Source of the DNA: Bombyx mori
Lineage: Eukaryota > Arthropoda > Insecta > Lepidoptera > Bombycidae
DNA length: 64,000 bases
NCBI RefSeq assembly: GCF_030269925.1
Contig: NC_085116.1
Location: 12,586,001-12,650,000 of the forward strand
Reading direction: 5' to 3'
In this document: positions 51,201-60,483 of the stretch, one piece after another
Numbering within the stretch: position 1 is the stretch's first letter
Layout of the letters: every line of letters starts with the position of its first letter
The notes under the pieces: model-generated
Databases searched by the model: none
What the model saw: only the letters and a program-made list of their open reading frames with translations
Told to the model about the DNA's origin: nothing
Program-made: the position numbers and the translations under genes

Positions 51201-54200
51201 TCCAGAAAAACTTATATATTTTTATGTAAATTTCTAGATTATAATAGTATCTGTGCTTTAAGCCCGCGCGGATGAGCATTAGCTATTTCTACCTCGAGAC
51301 ATTCGTACGTTCCGATCAAAAGTGTAAGAAAACTGCAGTACATCATTGAGACTTCAATCTCGTGTCTCAAGGTTTACCTTAAGGTCTACAAGATTTACAA
51401 GGTCTTTGGGCAATAGTTACAACTTAAGGTAGACTGTGAAGTCAACAGCCCATCCAATATAATTCAAAATAAGAACCAGTTCACAATAGATTTCATAGAT
51501 AGACTTGATGATTAGAGATGTGAATAGAGTTGTCGATAAATATCGAAATTAAATGCACTTAATTTTAAAAGCCTTTAATTTATATATTTAATAAGAAAAA
51601 TGGAATACCTACATATTTGTAGTTAATTTAATTAAATATGTATATTTTGTACCAGAGTTTTTTTATAAAAATAAAAAGATCGAGATACGAAATATATTGA
51701 TTGTTCAAAAACTTATTAAACTTTTTCGTTTACCAGGTACATGGCGACCTCTGGTGTTGACAGAAGTATAAAAATTTGGGACATTAGGAACTTGGATGGT
51801 CCATTGCAGCACTATAAAGTGTGGTCACCACCAGTTGACTTAGACTTCTCGCAGAAAGATATGCTTGCTGTGGGGTTCAACGAAACCGTCGAGATATACA
51901 GGTAGCTTTTTCCTTTTAGCCCAAAACAAACAACGAGCTAACTTAATATGAGATACGTTTTATGATTGGTCGGCTTATATTAAAAAGAGTATAAAATATG
52001 TTAGAATTATTAGATTATATTAAGATATTTAAAATTTATATTGTTTATATACTAATTTTTTATTGCTTATCTACAGATCATTCGTACGATGTATGCTTGA
52101 GCAAAGAAATCACCCATCCCTAGTACTAACTCTTGACTTCGTTATTTAGAACAGTTCCGTGTACTCTGCGACATTACCCTAGAATATGCAACTGCATCCT
52201 GCTAGCATTCACTTGCAGAAAAGCACACAAAGTGTATGCGGTTGATAGAAACGAATGAAAGGTCCACATATTCTTCTAGCTTACGTCAATCCCATGTACC
52301 TATTTATTGTGAAATTAAATGATATATTGTAAGTATCTTTTAAATTATTTTGTTTCAGTAATTGCTGCACACAAACTGTATCAAAACCGTATTTACGACA
52401 CAAGATGGCGAAGACTGTGAACAATTTCAAGTTCTGTCCTTTTGAAGATGTCCTCGGTATAGGCACTGATCGCGGTTTCACAAGCATTATCGTTCCAGGT
52501 AAATATGGAATTCAAATAGTTCTTAATCAATGAAAATAGCTAATTTCTATAATTAATTTACATAATATAATTGACACATTTTTGATGATCCACTCAGATC
52601 AGTTGGACCAATATTTTATGTGGTTTTTCAATGAGATCTCATTATGTAAAGTTGGCTGTGGCTGACTAAGCAAACAACTAATAAAACAATTAAATCTAAT
52701 ACGAATGAGATGATGTTTCGTTTTTCTGATTGTTATTACTTAATCTAAACGTAATTATTTAATATTTCATTAATGAACGACCTAATTAGATAAATTTTCT
52801 CAAAAAAAAAACTACTTAACAGAAGATAATTTTTATTAAATAAAGCTCAGCGGAAATCGGAAATTTGTTGAAATATATTATATATTATTCAGGCAGTGGT
52901 GAACCAAACTTCGATGCTTTGGAGAGCAATCCATTCCAAACGAAAAAACAGAGGAAAGAAGCCGAGGTCAAGGCGCTGCTCGAGAAGATTCCAGCAGAAC
53001 TCATCACTCTTAATCCGTTCGAGGTCACGGAAGTGGATGTACCTACGATGAAGGATATTATAGACAGCAAAAAGAAATTACTGGTAAATAAAAAATTATC
53101 GTATATATCGTATATCTAAAAAATAACAAGCATTCGTTATATCGAGTGTACTCTATGCCTTTTTTTCTAAATTATTTATGAAAAAACTTGGCCTATTTTT
53201 TTTTTATTTCATTGATTTTTATAAATGAGATGGGGTCTATAATGATAAGTGGTTACTGGATCACATCACATAACTGGGATGCAGTCACATTAAGACATGA
53301 AGTAGAAGTTTCTAAATCTACTATATCTATATTCAATAGTTTCTGCCATGAAGCAGTAATGAGTTTCGATGTGAAGGGTGGAGCATCCATTGTACTGTAA
53401 ACCTAAGACTTAGAACTTGTGTCCTTAGAACTTAACAGCAAGTGGGAGGTGAGTTCGTCCACCTACCTAAGCAATTAAAAAATGTATATATATTTTTATT
53501 GCATAGATAGATGGATGAGCTCAGTGGTTATTGAAGCCCATAGACATTTACAAATGCGCCACTCACCTTGAGATGTAAGTTCTATGGTCTCAGTATAGTT
53601 ACGACGGCTGCCCCACCCTTCAAACCGAAACGCATTACTGCTTCACGGCAGAAATAGACAATATAACGGCTGTGCCACCATTTAAACCGAATTTTATGAC
53701 TACGCCAGAAATAGGCAAGAATATTGTAGTACATAATAAACAGTACCAAAACTAATTACGCAATTTTATAAGTTTTGCGGGCTTGATTCTGAAACAATAT
53801 TATCCCTTCATAGTGGATGTCATGGATATGTGTTAAATCGTATTTCCTTACAAAAATTGATCTCCGTCTGCCGAATTTTAATACAGGCACAGTCCCATTA
53901 CTTGACACTGGTACATTTAACGTTTTATCGTATAGGTCTCGACCTTTATATGCAAAGAAAATTGGTAAATTTTATTTTTACTATTATTTTTTCTTTCTCT
54001 AGCACGTTAAGCCCAAGAAAGTGGATATGACACCGCGTCGTAAAAACAAAGGTCAAACTCATATTGCAAGAAAGAAAATTATAAAGGATGCCGCCAGGAG
54101 GGTTAGTATAGTAGCCAGCATTTTCTTTTTTTTTTGTACAAATTTTCAGTTGCTGTCGCTGATTCGACTTTTGAAACGAGTTTTTAAATTCATCAAGTCT

Positions 54201-54498
54201 ATTCTTTAACCAGTTTCATGTTGAACTCATAACTTTTTGCAATAAATTATACACAACACGAATATTCAAAGCCTCTTTCTTTTCTAGATTTAGCAATAAA
54301 CAGTTCTAAGGGATAGTTTATAATAATTGTCATTTTTTTATTTACAACATTTATTTTATTTTACAGGACCACATTGAAAAACTGAAAGCAGCCAGCGCGC
54401 TTTATGAAAAAGATGAACAAAAGGAAAAACCCGTTAGAAAACAATCGTTCGGTGTTTTAGATAGATTTGTCTCTAATCCTACTAAAAGTAAAAAATAA
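45203..54498 (+). CDS. WDR46: WDR46/Utp7 SSU-processome WD-repeat protein, whole gene (12 exons)
   Basis: Nucleolar protein of the small-subunit processome, needed for 18S rRNA maturation in eukaryotes (yeast Utp7, human WDR46/BING4). Exons: 45203-45220, 45303-45371, 46138-46260, 46954-47204, 48288-48542, 49260-49410, 50698-50933, 51737-51901, 52359-52498, 52893-53083, 54003-54101, 54367-54498. They total 1830 nt, 609 aa plus stop, close to human WDR46 (610 aa), with all phases consistent. A Lys-rich N-terminus (1-150) precedes WD repeats (about 180-420, including [15 protein letters not shown]) and a BING4CT-type domain (about 424-505) with [20 protein letters not shown] and [20 protein letters not shown]. 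The C-terminus is Lys/Arg-rich. It lies 2.2 kb downstream of the Myt1 stop in the same direction, and convergent with E2F. Confidence 0.95.
45303..45371 (+). CDS. WDR46: WDR46 coding exon 2
   Basis: Acceptor TTTTTACAG, donor AAAAG|GTACAT, phase 0 both ends. 23 residues rich in Asn, Lys and Gln, typical of a disordered N-terminal tail. Confidence 0.75.
45488..45597 (-). mobile_element. WDR46: Short-tail SINE family copy (WDR46 intron 2)
   Basis: Minus orientation: ATTGCCTTTCTAGGGAGATG to CCATGGACGTCAACAATGCC. Diverged. Confidence 0.65.
45703..45949 (+). mobile_element. Bm1 SINE (WDR46 intron 2)
   Basis: TACTGGTGGCAGGACCTCTT to CTAAGCAATAAAAAAAA. Shares the ACTATATCTCAAGGTGTGTG variant with the copy at 37018. 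Confidence 0.88.
46138..46260 (+). CDS. WDR46: WDR46 coding exon 3
   Basis: Acceptor AATTATAG, donor CAGAAG|GTAAGC, phase 0 both ends. Encodes [15 protein letters not shown] through [11 protein letters not shown], charged N-terminal region. Confidence 0.82.
46954..47204 (+). CDS. WDR46: WDR46 coding exon 4
   Basis: Acceptor ATATACAG, donor CAAGG|GTGAGT, phase 0 in, 2 out. Lys-rich helix-forming region with [19 protein letters not shown] and [12 protein letters not shown], the conserved lead-in to the propeller of Utp7 proteins. Confidence 0.9.
47314..48178. mobile_element. piggyBac-like non-autonomous element in WDR46 intron 4
   Basis: TIR CCCTTTGCACTCGAG (left) and inverse of TCCTTTGCACTCGAG (right), with TAAA at the left and TTAA at the right flank. 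YCC start next to TTAA fits the piggyBac superfamily. No transposase. Its right part carries the duplicated acceptor block (47764-48118). Confidence 0.55.
48288..48542 (+). CDS. WDR46: WDR46 coding exon 5 (start of beta-propeller)
   Basis: Acceptor GCTTTCAG, donor CATCAG|GTAAAA, phase 2 both ends. Encodes [20 protein letters not shown] followed by [19 protein letters not shown], the first WD strand set of the family. Confidence 0.95.
49260..49410 (+). CDS. WDR46: WDR46 coding exon 6
   Basis: Acceptor AATTTCAG, donor TCTGTG|GTGTGT. Encodes [20 protein letters not shown] through [10 protein letters not shown], a WD-repeat segment. Phase 0 at the end joins [10 protein letters not shown] in exon 7. 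Confidence 0.94.
49579..50600. mobile_element. TTACGC-TIR element in WDR46 intron 6 (interrupted)
   Basis: Starts near TGTTACGCGCT and ends near ACCGGCATAACA. Related to 61446-61831 and to part of 47764-48020. Non-coding. Confidence 0.5.
49887..50546. mobile_element. 660-bp TIR element nested in the intron 6 element
   Basis: About 38-bp inverted repeats starting GTAGAATTATTTTGTCCGTG; flanked by TATA on both sides (or TA if the TIR begins TAGTAG). The interrupted sequence is continuous in the related copy at about 47937. The 120-codon frame inside spans the TIR and is not a gene. Confidence 0.8.
50698..50933 (+). CDS. WDR46: WDR46 coding exon 7
   Basis: Acceptor TTCTTTTAG, donor GGATT|GTGAGT, phase 0 in, 2 out. 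Encodes two propeller segments, [20 protein letters not shown] and [20 protein letters not shown]. Confidence 0.95.
51166..51462 (+). mobile_element. Degenerate Bm1 SINE (WDR46 intron 7)
   Basis: TTCCACGATGAAGAAATAAC linker and ATTTCTACCTCGAGACATTC, CAATCTCGTGTCTCAAGG body blocks. Confidence 0.55.
51737..51901 (+). CDS. WDR46: WDR46 coding exon 8 (canonical WD repeat)
   Basis: Acceptor TTACCAG, donor TACAG|GTAGCT. Encodes [20 protein letters not shown], the clearest WD signature in the protein, then [20 protein letters not shown]. Confidence 0.96.
52359..52498 (+). CDS. WDR46: WDR46 coding exon 9 (BING4CT start)
   Basis: Acceptor TTGTTTCAG, donor CCAG|GTAAAT, phase 2 in, 1 out. Encodes [20 protein letters not shown] and [18 protein letters not shown]. 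Confidence 0.95.
52893..53083 (+). CDS. WDR46: WDR46 coding exon 10 (BING4CT end)
   Basis: Acceptor TTATTCAG, donor TTACTG|GTAAAT, phase 1 in, 0 out. Encodes [20 protein letters not shown] and the following helical Lys/Glu-rich segment ending IIDSKKKLL. Confidence 0.95.
53240..53485 (+). mobile_element. Degenerate Bm1 SINE (WDR46 intron 10)
   Basis: CCATGAAGCAGTAATGAGTT through GAGTTCGTCCACCTACCTAA and an A-rich end. Confidence 0.6.
53495..53825 (-). mobile_element. Bm1 SINE, rearranged (WDR46 intron 10)
   Basis: Body in minus orientation with CCCACCCTTCAAACCGAAAC; the GGCTGTGCCACC.TTTAAACCG block recurs about 60 bp on, then linker sequence (AATTACGCAATTTTATAAGT) and TATCCCTTCATAGTGGA. Confidence 0.7.
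54003..54101 (+). CDS. WDR46: WDR46 coding exon 11
   Basis: Acceptor TTTCTCTAG, donor AGGAGG|GTTAGT, phase 0 both ends. Basic nucleolar-type sequence ([20 protein letters not shown]). Confidence 0.9.
54367..54498 (+). CDS. WDR46: WDR46 coding exon 12 (C-terminus and stop)
   Basis: Acceptor TTTTACAG. Encodes [20 protein letters not shown] through [10 protein letters not shown] and TAA at 54496. The closing hydrophobic motif SFGVLDRF is typical of Utp7 C-termini. Confidence 0.92.
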   Translation, partial: DHIEKLKAASALYEKDEQKEKPVRKQSFGVLDRFVSNPTKSKK

Positions 54499-54601
54499 AC
54501 AATTAATTGTATAACGTCAATTTTATTTGCAACGTCATTTCGATAATAATACGTCAACTTTACACGATTATGTAATATTTATCTTATCTACATGATTTTA
54601 T

Positions 54602-54778
54602 ATGTATAACATAAAATGTCTTCAAAAAGTTGTCATTGCGTTTTCTATAAAGATTTATAATCAACAAGGAATATCAAAAAGTTCGCATAATCCTTCTGTG
54701 TTGCTCAAGGAAAACAGGAAATCGTACTTCGAAGCCGGAGGACTAAGTCGCAAAAGGCAATCTGCAACAAAGAAATGA
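54602..54778 (+). CDS. Unrecognised 58-codon small ORF downstream of WDR46
   Basis: ATG to TGA, 103 bases after the WDR46 stop and probably within its 3'UTR. The C-terminal half (NPSVLLKENRKSYFEAGGLS followed by RKRQSATKK) has balanced amino-acid and codon use with CpG-containing codons, unlike the AT-rich surroundings. No domain, signal peptide or membrane segment is recognised. It could be a small protein, a relic of a processed copy, or chance. Confidence 0.25.
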   Translation: MYNIKCLQKVVIAFSIKIYNQQGISKSSHNPSVLLKENRKSYFEAGGLSRKRQSATKK

Positions 54779-54792
54779 ATTTATAATTTTTA

Positions 54793-55335
54793 ACGGCCGT
54801 CTGGTGTAGTGGTAAGTGACGTGTTCACTACACAAGGGGGCCGCGGGTTCGAATACTGCCAAGGGAAGATATTTATATGATAAATATAAAATGTATTTTC
54901 CAGGGTTATCGATGTATATTAACTATATGTGAGTCGTCTATTATCAAAGGTGGCAATCTGTGCATTTGGACAAAAAAAAATTTTTGATATGTCAATACAG
55001 ATTGATTTGAATATAATCGTCTCCTTCAAAGAATACGGTTCAAAACCTGCATTAAATAAAGGTTAATACTTAAACTGTTATTTATCTAAGATGTCGTTCA
55101 GAAGAGTTTTGTGACTGCCAATGGAATACAAAGTCAATAATTCGTTTTTCTGATTTACCAATCATTGTCCAAAAGTCAGATTGCCACCTTTGATAATAGA
55201 CGACTCATGTATGTGTATAATAAAAAACTTGCATTTATTTCCGTTATCTAGTACTTGTAATACAAGTTCTTTGGGACCAGTTAACGTGGCGTGATTGTTA
55301 GTAAATATTTATTTAATATTTATTATTTATTTATT
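54793..55335 (+). mobile_element. tRNA-derived SINE split by a MITE
   Basis: Pol III head with A box TGGTGTAGTGGTAAGTGAC and B box GGTTCGAATACTGCC near 54803-54860; the body resumes after 55206 and ends in an ATTTATTTATTT tail. A different family from Bm1. Confidence 0.65.
54931..55206. mobile_element. MITE with 30-bp perfect TIR, 4-bp TSD ATGT (copy 1)
   Basis: TIR GAGTCGTCTATTATCAAAGG plus ten more matching bases at both ends; flanks ATGT/ATGT. 276 bp, no coding capacity. It lies inside another SINE (54793-55335). Confidence 0.85.
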
Positions 55336-55369
55336 TAGAGGTTAGAATAACGTGCATCTTTTGATGTTA
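55335..55369 (-). CDS. E2F4: E2F possible terminal exon
   Basis: Minus-strand acceptor AGTCACAG, then 35 nt completing a Val codon and [14 protein letters not shown] in phase with exon 6. Immediately beyond are overlapping AATAAA signals supplied by the antisense A/T tail of a SINE. Weak pyrimidine tract; speculative. Confidence 0.3.
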
Positions 55370-58300
55370 CTGTGACTGATACCTAGTCGATCAGGTTTAA
55401 GTAAGAAGCATGACCTTTTTGAAAGTCTATTTCCTTTGTGAACGAATTTAAGTTTTTTTACAATTTTAGACAATAATGACAAACTTTAGAGCGATACTTA
55501 ATAAACAACTATGAATAATTGTGATAATTGTGAACTAAGACACATGAAAATTATCATTATTGAATTCAACTTTATTTAAAATACTTACCATTTATTAATG
55601 ATGCTTCTTCTGAGTTTTTGAAACATTTGATATTATTATCTTCCATTTCGTTATTACTATTTGTCTGTGAATAAATGATCACATTTAAATAGTAAGCAGT
55701 GTTGAATGAATAATTTTGCTTGGTTATTCTCCCTTGTCAAAAGGTTAGTGTCGGCGGCATTTACATCGCCATGCCCGCTTATTACAACTTATTACCAGAC
55801 TAAGAACTTATCTGACTCACTTATAGTGCAGCAAACAATTTGCAAAAATAATGTAAGAAAAATGGTCAAGGTAAGTTACTCTAGTTTATAATTCTAAAGT
55901 GATGCATTCATTGATCAAGATATGACATCCATTATTACAATAAGGTTGAATCTTTTCTCGGGTCTTTAACAAAAATTTCAACTATATTTGACGTTGTTTT
56001 ATTTTTTGTAAATAAAAGAAAACTTATTGCGGCATAACTAAAGTAGTTAGACATATGCTGTCGCGACACTTTTTGTAAATAATAATGTGTTCTACAAAAT
56101 CGTAGTACATTATTTTATTCTATCATCACTAGTTTTCGCAGGGTGCGTGATGTAAAGAATATTTTAAGTCATTTTTTTACACCTTGGGTTACATTATTGG
56201 AGTTAGTAAGGATCCCTAAATTTTTTTTAAAACAGATTATAGCTTATGTCACTCGGGAATATTGTAGCTTCCAAACAGTGAAAGAATTTTTCAAATCGGT
56301 TCAGTGGTTTCGGAGCCTATTCAATACAGACAAACAAACAAATATTTCCTCTTTATAATATTAGTATAGATATTATTTTTATTACTTTTATCTATTTTTA
56401 TTATTCCAAGGCCTATATCTATGTTATTCGTATGCCATCTATGAGCTCTGGTAACTATGTTACCACTTGTATCAGGAGTCACTACCCACTGCTATAAGAT
56501 ACAATAAAGAACGCTTTAAAAAGCTTAACATACCTCTTCGTCTTCATACTCCTCCTCTTCCTCCTCCTCCTTATCGTTTAGCAACACAACCCCCATTGAT
56601 TCTGATGATTTAATGTGAAGTAAAAAATTTGATTCTCTGTCCTGAAACAATTGTAATTATTATAATGAGTAAAATTATTGAAAGCAAGTGAATAAGTGTA
56701 TGATCACCTGACAATCAAGCTTAGTTTTACTTAATGTATGATAATTGTACACCAATATGAAAACAGAACAAATGCAAAATTACAATAGTCTTATTGCTAA
56801 GAGCAATCTCTTCCAGACAACCATCAGACAAACAAGAATCATCTAATGATATTAATCACAGTGTACCAATTGAAAATAGAAATAGAACATAATTAATTTT
56901 AATATGAAGAAATTAATTAAAATTTATGTTTAGTTTACATTAGTTTATAATCATATATAAGCAGAGTTAAAAATGAAGCAGAGTTAAAAATGTTCTAGAG
57001 CTTGAACTACCATTCATTGAATTTTGTATGAGTACTATTCAATACATTATCAATAATATTGTAATACTGACCTTATTTGGTTGTGTTCCAATAGATAAAT
57101 TTGCACCCAATGGTGCTTCTAAAACTAAAACTAGATCATTCTGAAAACATTGCTGGATTTCAGTATCCATGACAAAACACATATCTTGGTTGTCTGGTTC
57201 GTCTAAAACATTTTTCGTACTTTGTTTAATCCACTGTAATCGCCTGGAACATATTAAATGCATGGTCATAATGGAACACTGAAGGCCAATAATTTTGTCT
57301 CAACATCTCTTTATACAAATATTTAAATAATATGAATTATTCTAGGGTCCTTTCTATCATAGAAAAAATTGTGGTATTTATGTGTTATGACCATACAGAG
57401 TGAGGTATCTTTTGGCCAATAAAGGCACTAATAAATAGTACAAACAGACAAAAACTAATGCTGAACACTATCTAGTAGGAAATAAACAATAGACAGATTG
57501 TTCCATATTTTATAAAAAGATTGTATAGCACTATCTATGATGTTTTGACTGTGTTGCTGCATATGCTGTGGCATATATAACCAGGTAAGAGTGCAACTTA
57601 GGGCAAAGTGCACTGAAGAGTTAAAGAGTAGCAAACATTAGAACAATAGTGATCGCAGTTATAAATAAGAGCACAACCTAATACAGTAGCAGATATGCGA
57701 CAATGAATACTGGTGCACAATGCACCACACAGGTATTAGAGAGTATGGAACAATATTCTATGACTACTTTTGGGATTTTGATTTCTATGATTGTCTGAGA
57801 ACTGTTAAGAAACATGTCTCAAGTGAAAGCAGAATTATTATCTTAAGCCTCAGCTCTTAACAATATGTTTTTTCAACCATAAAATACAACAATATAATAA
57901 AGAAAACTAGCATTATATTTATCTTTAAAATAAGTAAGATTACATTGCAAAACTTCATTCTAAATTGAAAATTAATTAGGATTAAAATAAACAAACCTAT
58001 CTAATAATCTTTCATGTTCATCCAAATAGCTTAATTGTTTTCTTAATCCCATTACCTTTTTACCAATTTCATTTTTATCATAATCGGGACCTGCTCCTCT
58101 GAAATAAAAATAAATAAATATTTTACTAAAATGAAATTATGTTAAGTCAATTTAAAAGCACAAAATTATCACAATTACATTCGTACAACATAATTGTTTG
58201 CTGTAACGGTTTCATGAGTGTAATAGTCATTTTGCTATACAATTTTACAATTTACATTAGATGTTCTAGGTTACTGAACCAGTAGCCACTAAATACCAGT

Positions 58301-58968
58301 TGAGTCTGAAGCTCATTGACCAGTCAATGCAATAAATAAACAGATTATCTCTGAATAAAAGAACTCTACAAATAGAGCAACATCCTTTTTTCTATTTGGC
58401 CACCAAAATCCTAATTTTTTTTATATTTTAGTGATGTTTTTAATACAAATTATTAAATTAAATACATTCTGAGAGGTCTTCATTTTTAAGATTATCATCC
58501 TATTAAAAGTTAATACTGAATACCAAAGCTTCTTCTTTTATTGATAGATATAAGGAGTCTCTTATAGAATGTTAAATAATTAAAATAACATATTAAAAAG
58601 ACAAACCCAGACCCATCAACTATTTAAGTTAATATTAACAACACAATAAAATATTACAAACCTCCATTGAATGCTATTTTTACTTCGTTTTTCAATCAAA
58701 CCAATTCCCTCTAAAACATTAGTAATATCATATATTCTTCGTTTTTGTCTAACAGCCAATAAATTGGTAGCCTAAAAAACGTGGTTATTAGAAAAGTTTA
58801 AATTACTATTTTTTGGTGCCCAACACTTTGACAGATCAAGACGACTCAAGCTTTACTCACAATTTTTAAATCCAAAACACCGTCTTTTGCTTTCTGTAAT
58901 AATGAAACAAATTTAGTTGTGAGCAAACCCAAAGATTTTTCATATCTTTTGTATTTTAAATCAGTCAT
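55335..58968 (-). CDS. E2F4: E2F4/5-like E2F transcription factor, whole gene
   Basis: Cell-cycle transcription factor that pairs with DP proteins and binds TTTSGCGC sites. Reading on -, exons 58968-58861, 58771-58662, 58098-57997, 57243-57072 and 56641-56534 join in phase and give the winged-helix domain ([20 protein letters not shown], then [20 protein letters not shown] with the invariant [16 protein letters not shown]), a leucine-rich coiled coil (about 77-115) and the marked box (about 120-187), ending in an acidic run ([12 protein letters not shown]). Read-through gives V-C-stop at 56525 (202 aa). A GTATGT donor at 56533 allows splicing to 55664-55589 and perhaps 55369-55335 (about 236 aa). 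Human E2F4 is much longer and ends in a pocket-binding DLFD segment; I see none here. It resembles E2F4/5 best, equivalent to the repressive E2F2 class in flies. Confidence 0.9.
55589..55664 (-). CDS. E2F4: E2F probable exon 6
   Basis: Between TTATTCACAG and AATG|GTAAGT on the minus strand lie 76 nt open in the required phase ([20 protein letters not shown] and on). Acidic/Asn-rich composition suits an E2F C-terminal region, but no family motif is present, so the call rests on splice signals, phase and position. Confidence 0.55.
56010..56374 (+). mobile_element. LINE 3' fragment downstream of E2F exon 5
   Basis: GGCATAACTAAAGTAGTTAG to CCTCTTTATAATATTAGTAT; diverged partner of 19815-20185. 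Lies in the possible E2F exon 5-6 intron. Confidence 0.7.
56525..56641 (-). CDS. E2F4: E2F exon 5 (end of marked box, acidic tail)
   Basis: Acceptor TTGTTTCAG. Encodes [24 protein letters not shown] and a Glu-rich run. Unspliced it ends V-C-stop (stop 56527-56525); spliced at GAG|GTATGT (last coding base 56534) it continues in phase 0 to 55664. Both ends may be used. Confidence 0.85.
   Translation of the reverse strand, partial: DRESNFLLHIKSSESMGVVLLNDKEEEEEEEYEDEEVC
57072..57243 (-). CDS. E2F4: E2F exon 4 (marked box)
   Basis: Acceptor TGTTCCAG, donor AATAAG|GTCAGT. Encodes [20 protein letters not shown] and [20 protein letters not shown]; the [11 protein letters not shown] core corresponds to the family's IRAPSGT marked-box strand. 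Confidence 0.95.
57997..58098 (-). CDS. E2F4: E2F exon 3 (coiled coil)
   Basis: Acceptor ATTTCAG, donor GATAG|GTTTGT, phase 2 both ends. Encodes [20 protein letters not shown] and [13 protein letters not shown], the leucine-zipper part of the DP dimerisation region. Confidence 0.94.
58662..58771 (-). CDS. E2F4: E2F exon 2 (winged helix recognition helix)
   Basis: Acceptor TTTTTAG, donor GGAG|GTTTGT. Encodes [20 protein letters not shown], then [16 protein letters not shown]: the RRxYD DNA-contact motif is intact. Confidence 0.97.
58861..58968 (-). CDS. E2F4: E2F exon 1 (start, winged helix first half)
   Basis: ATG at 58968-58966; [20 protein letters not shown] and on to DGVLDLKI, donor ATT|GTGAGT, phase 0. 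The short N-terminus before the winged helix is like E2F4/5 and unlike E2F1-3, which carry a cyclin-A-binding region. Confidence 0.95.
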
Positions 58969-59134
58969 TGCCAAAATTAAACAGAAAACATAGATTTTTT
59001 GTCAAATTATCAGTAAAAATTTTGCGTCGCGCGGCGGGATGTTAGGTTGGTAGCATTGCAAATTTGGTAGCATAGATTACTTACTATATATTGTGATTAA
59101 CAATATTTCAAACATTCATCTTCAACATTATTTC
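58969..59134 (-). promoter_or_regulatory. E2F4: E2F promoter/5'UTR
   Basis: Short AT-rich leader with one GC-rich core at about 59027-59040. Read on minus it contains ATCCCGCCGCGC, which includes the TCCCGC core of E2F sites, suggesting self-regulation. Upstream of 59134 the DNA is replaced by a transposable-element nest. Confidence 0.4.
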
Positions 59135-59382
59135 GGCTCAGTGAATTTGGCCCCCCTTTTTTTGATTTTCTGATTTTTTTTATTTTTAATTATTTGTTCG
59201 TCGTTTGTTCGTTAATGTCGATAATCGATCAATCACCAATAGTCGTCGAACAAACAATAATTGAGTCGACTATTATCAAAGCCGGCAATGTGACTTTTGG
59301 ACAATTATTGGTAAATCAGAAAAACGAATTATTGATTTTGTATTCCATTGGCAGTCACAAAACTCTTCTGAACGACATCTTA

Positions 59383-60483
59383 CAGCCTGGCCACGGGACA
59401 TTCGCCGATGCGAATATTCGCGCGGTGCGAACGGCGAAGCGTCTAGCGACTAAAACAAGCGCATAGAAATGTACCTAACAAGCCACGCGCACCGGCGACC
59501 GGCGAAGCGACCGGCGAAATGTACCGAGCGAATCGCGCGATGCGGCGGGCGAGCAAAACAAATGCATGAATACGGACGGCGCAAGCCACGGAGTCGAGCG
59601 GTAGTCGCGGCGAATAGTGCAGTGATTAAATGAGTTTAGTTGTTTTCGCCGCGAAAAATTAACGCCGAAATTTTTATATTTTTTATTTATTTTTTATTTT
59701 ATATTTTTAAAGTCGTCGTGGCCTAACGGACGTCCGGTGCAATCGTGTTGAGCGATGCACCGGTGTTCGAATATCAGGCGGGTACCAATTTTTGTAATGA
59801 AATACGTACTCAACAACACTCAACGTTCACGATTGATTTCCACGGTGAAGGAATAACATCGTGTGATAAAAATGAAATCTTCAAAATAATAATTTGCGTA
59901 ATTACTGGTGGTAGGACCTCTTGTGAGTCTACACGGGTGGGTACTACCACCCTGCCTATTTCTGCCGTGAAGTAGTAATGCGTTTCGGTTTGAAGGGTGA
60001 GGCAGCCATTATAACTATACTTGAGACCTTAGAACTTATATCTCAAGGTGGGTGGCGCATTTACGTTGTGGATGTCTATGGGCTCCAGTAACCACTTAAC
60101 ACAAGGTGGGCTGTGAGCTCGTCCACCCATCTAAGCAATAAAAAAATAAAATAGCTGAAATACTAGCTAGACCAGCTATTTGGAAGTCTAGCCACCCAAA
60201 GTATTTCTCGTACTTCTTGTGGAATTCTCCATCTATAGGTATACTCCGATTCTTATTCAAATCATGTACTTCACAATCTTTTCCAAATAATAGGTCCTGA
60301 ACCAAAAAACTATTAATTTGTAAGCAATATCGAGATAATTTCGATATAGACATTTCGCTGTCGGACTTCCTTACTAGTCGCGGCGGCGAACGTGAGTACC
60401 CGTGGCCTGCAAACGGTGCTGCGCGAATGGTCGCCTCGCCCACCGCTTCGCTGTTCGCACCGCCGATCCCCGTGGCCAGGCCG
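59383..60483. mobile_element. PIF/Harbinger-like element inside the MITE (TSD TTA)
   Basis: Starts CAGCCTGGCCACGGG and ends with the inverse of CGGCCTGGCCACGGG; a second shared arm reads CGGTGCGAAC.GCGAAGCG. TTA flanks both ends (59380-59382, 60484-60486) and occurs once at the empty site in the other MITE copy. TTA duplication is typical of PIF/Harbinger. GC-rich, no transposase frame. Confidence 0.75.
59711..60147 (+). mobile_element. Full-length Bm1-type SINE with tRNA-like head
   Basis: Head GTCGTGGCCTAACGG (A box) and GTGTTCGAATATC (B box), then the linker with CCACGGTGAAGGAATAAC, the common 240-bp body, and an A-rich tail after CTAAGCAATAAAA. The only copy here with the tRNA-like head; it sits inside the Harbinger-like element. 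Confidence 0.85.

Noticed and set aside
54793..54866. tRNA gene
   Set aside because: A and B boxes present, but the 3' end and context fit a tRNA-derived SINE split by a MITE.
59711..59785. tRNA gene
   Set aside because: A and B boxes are those of the SINE head and the sequence continues directly into the SINE body; the cloverleaf is imperfect.
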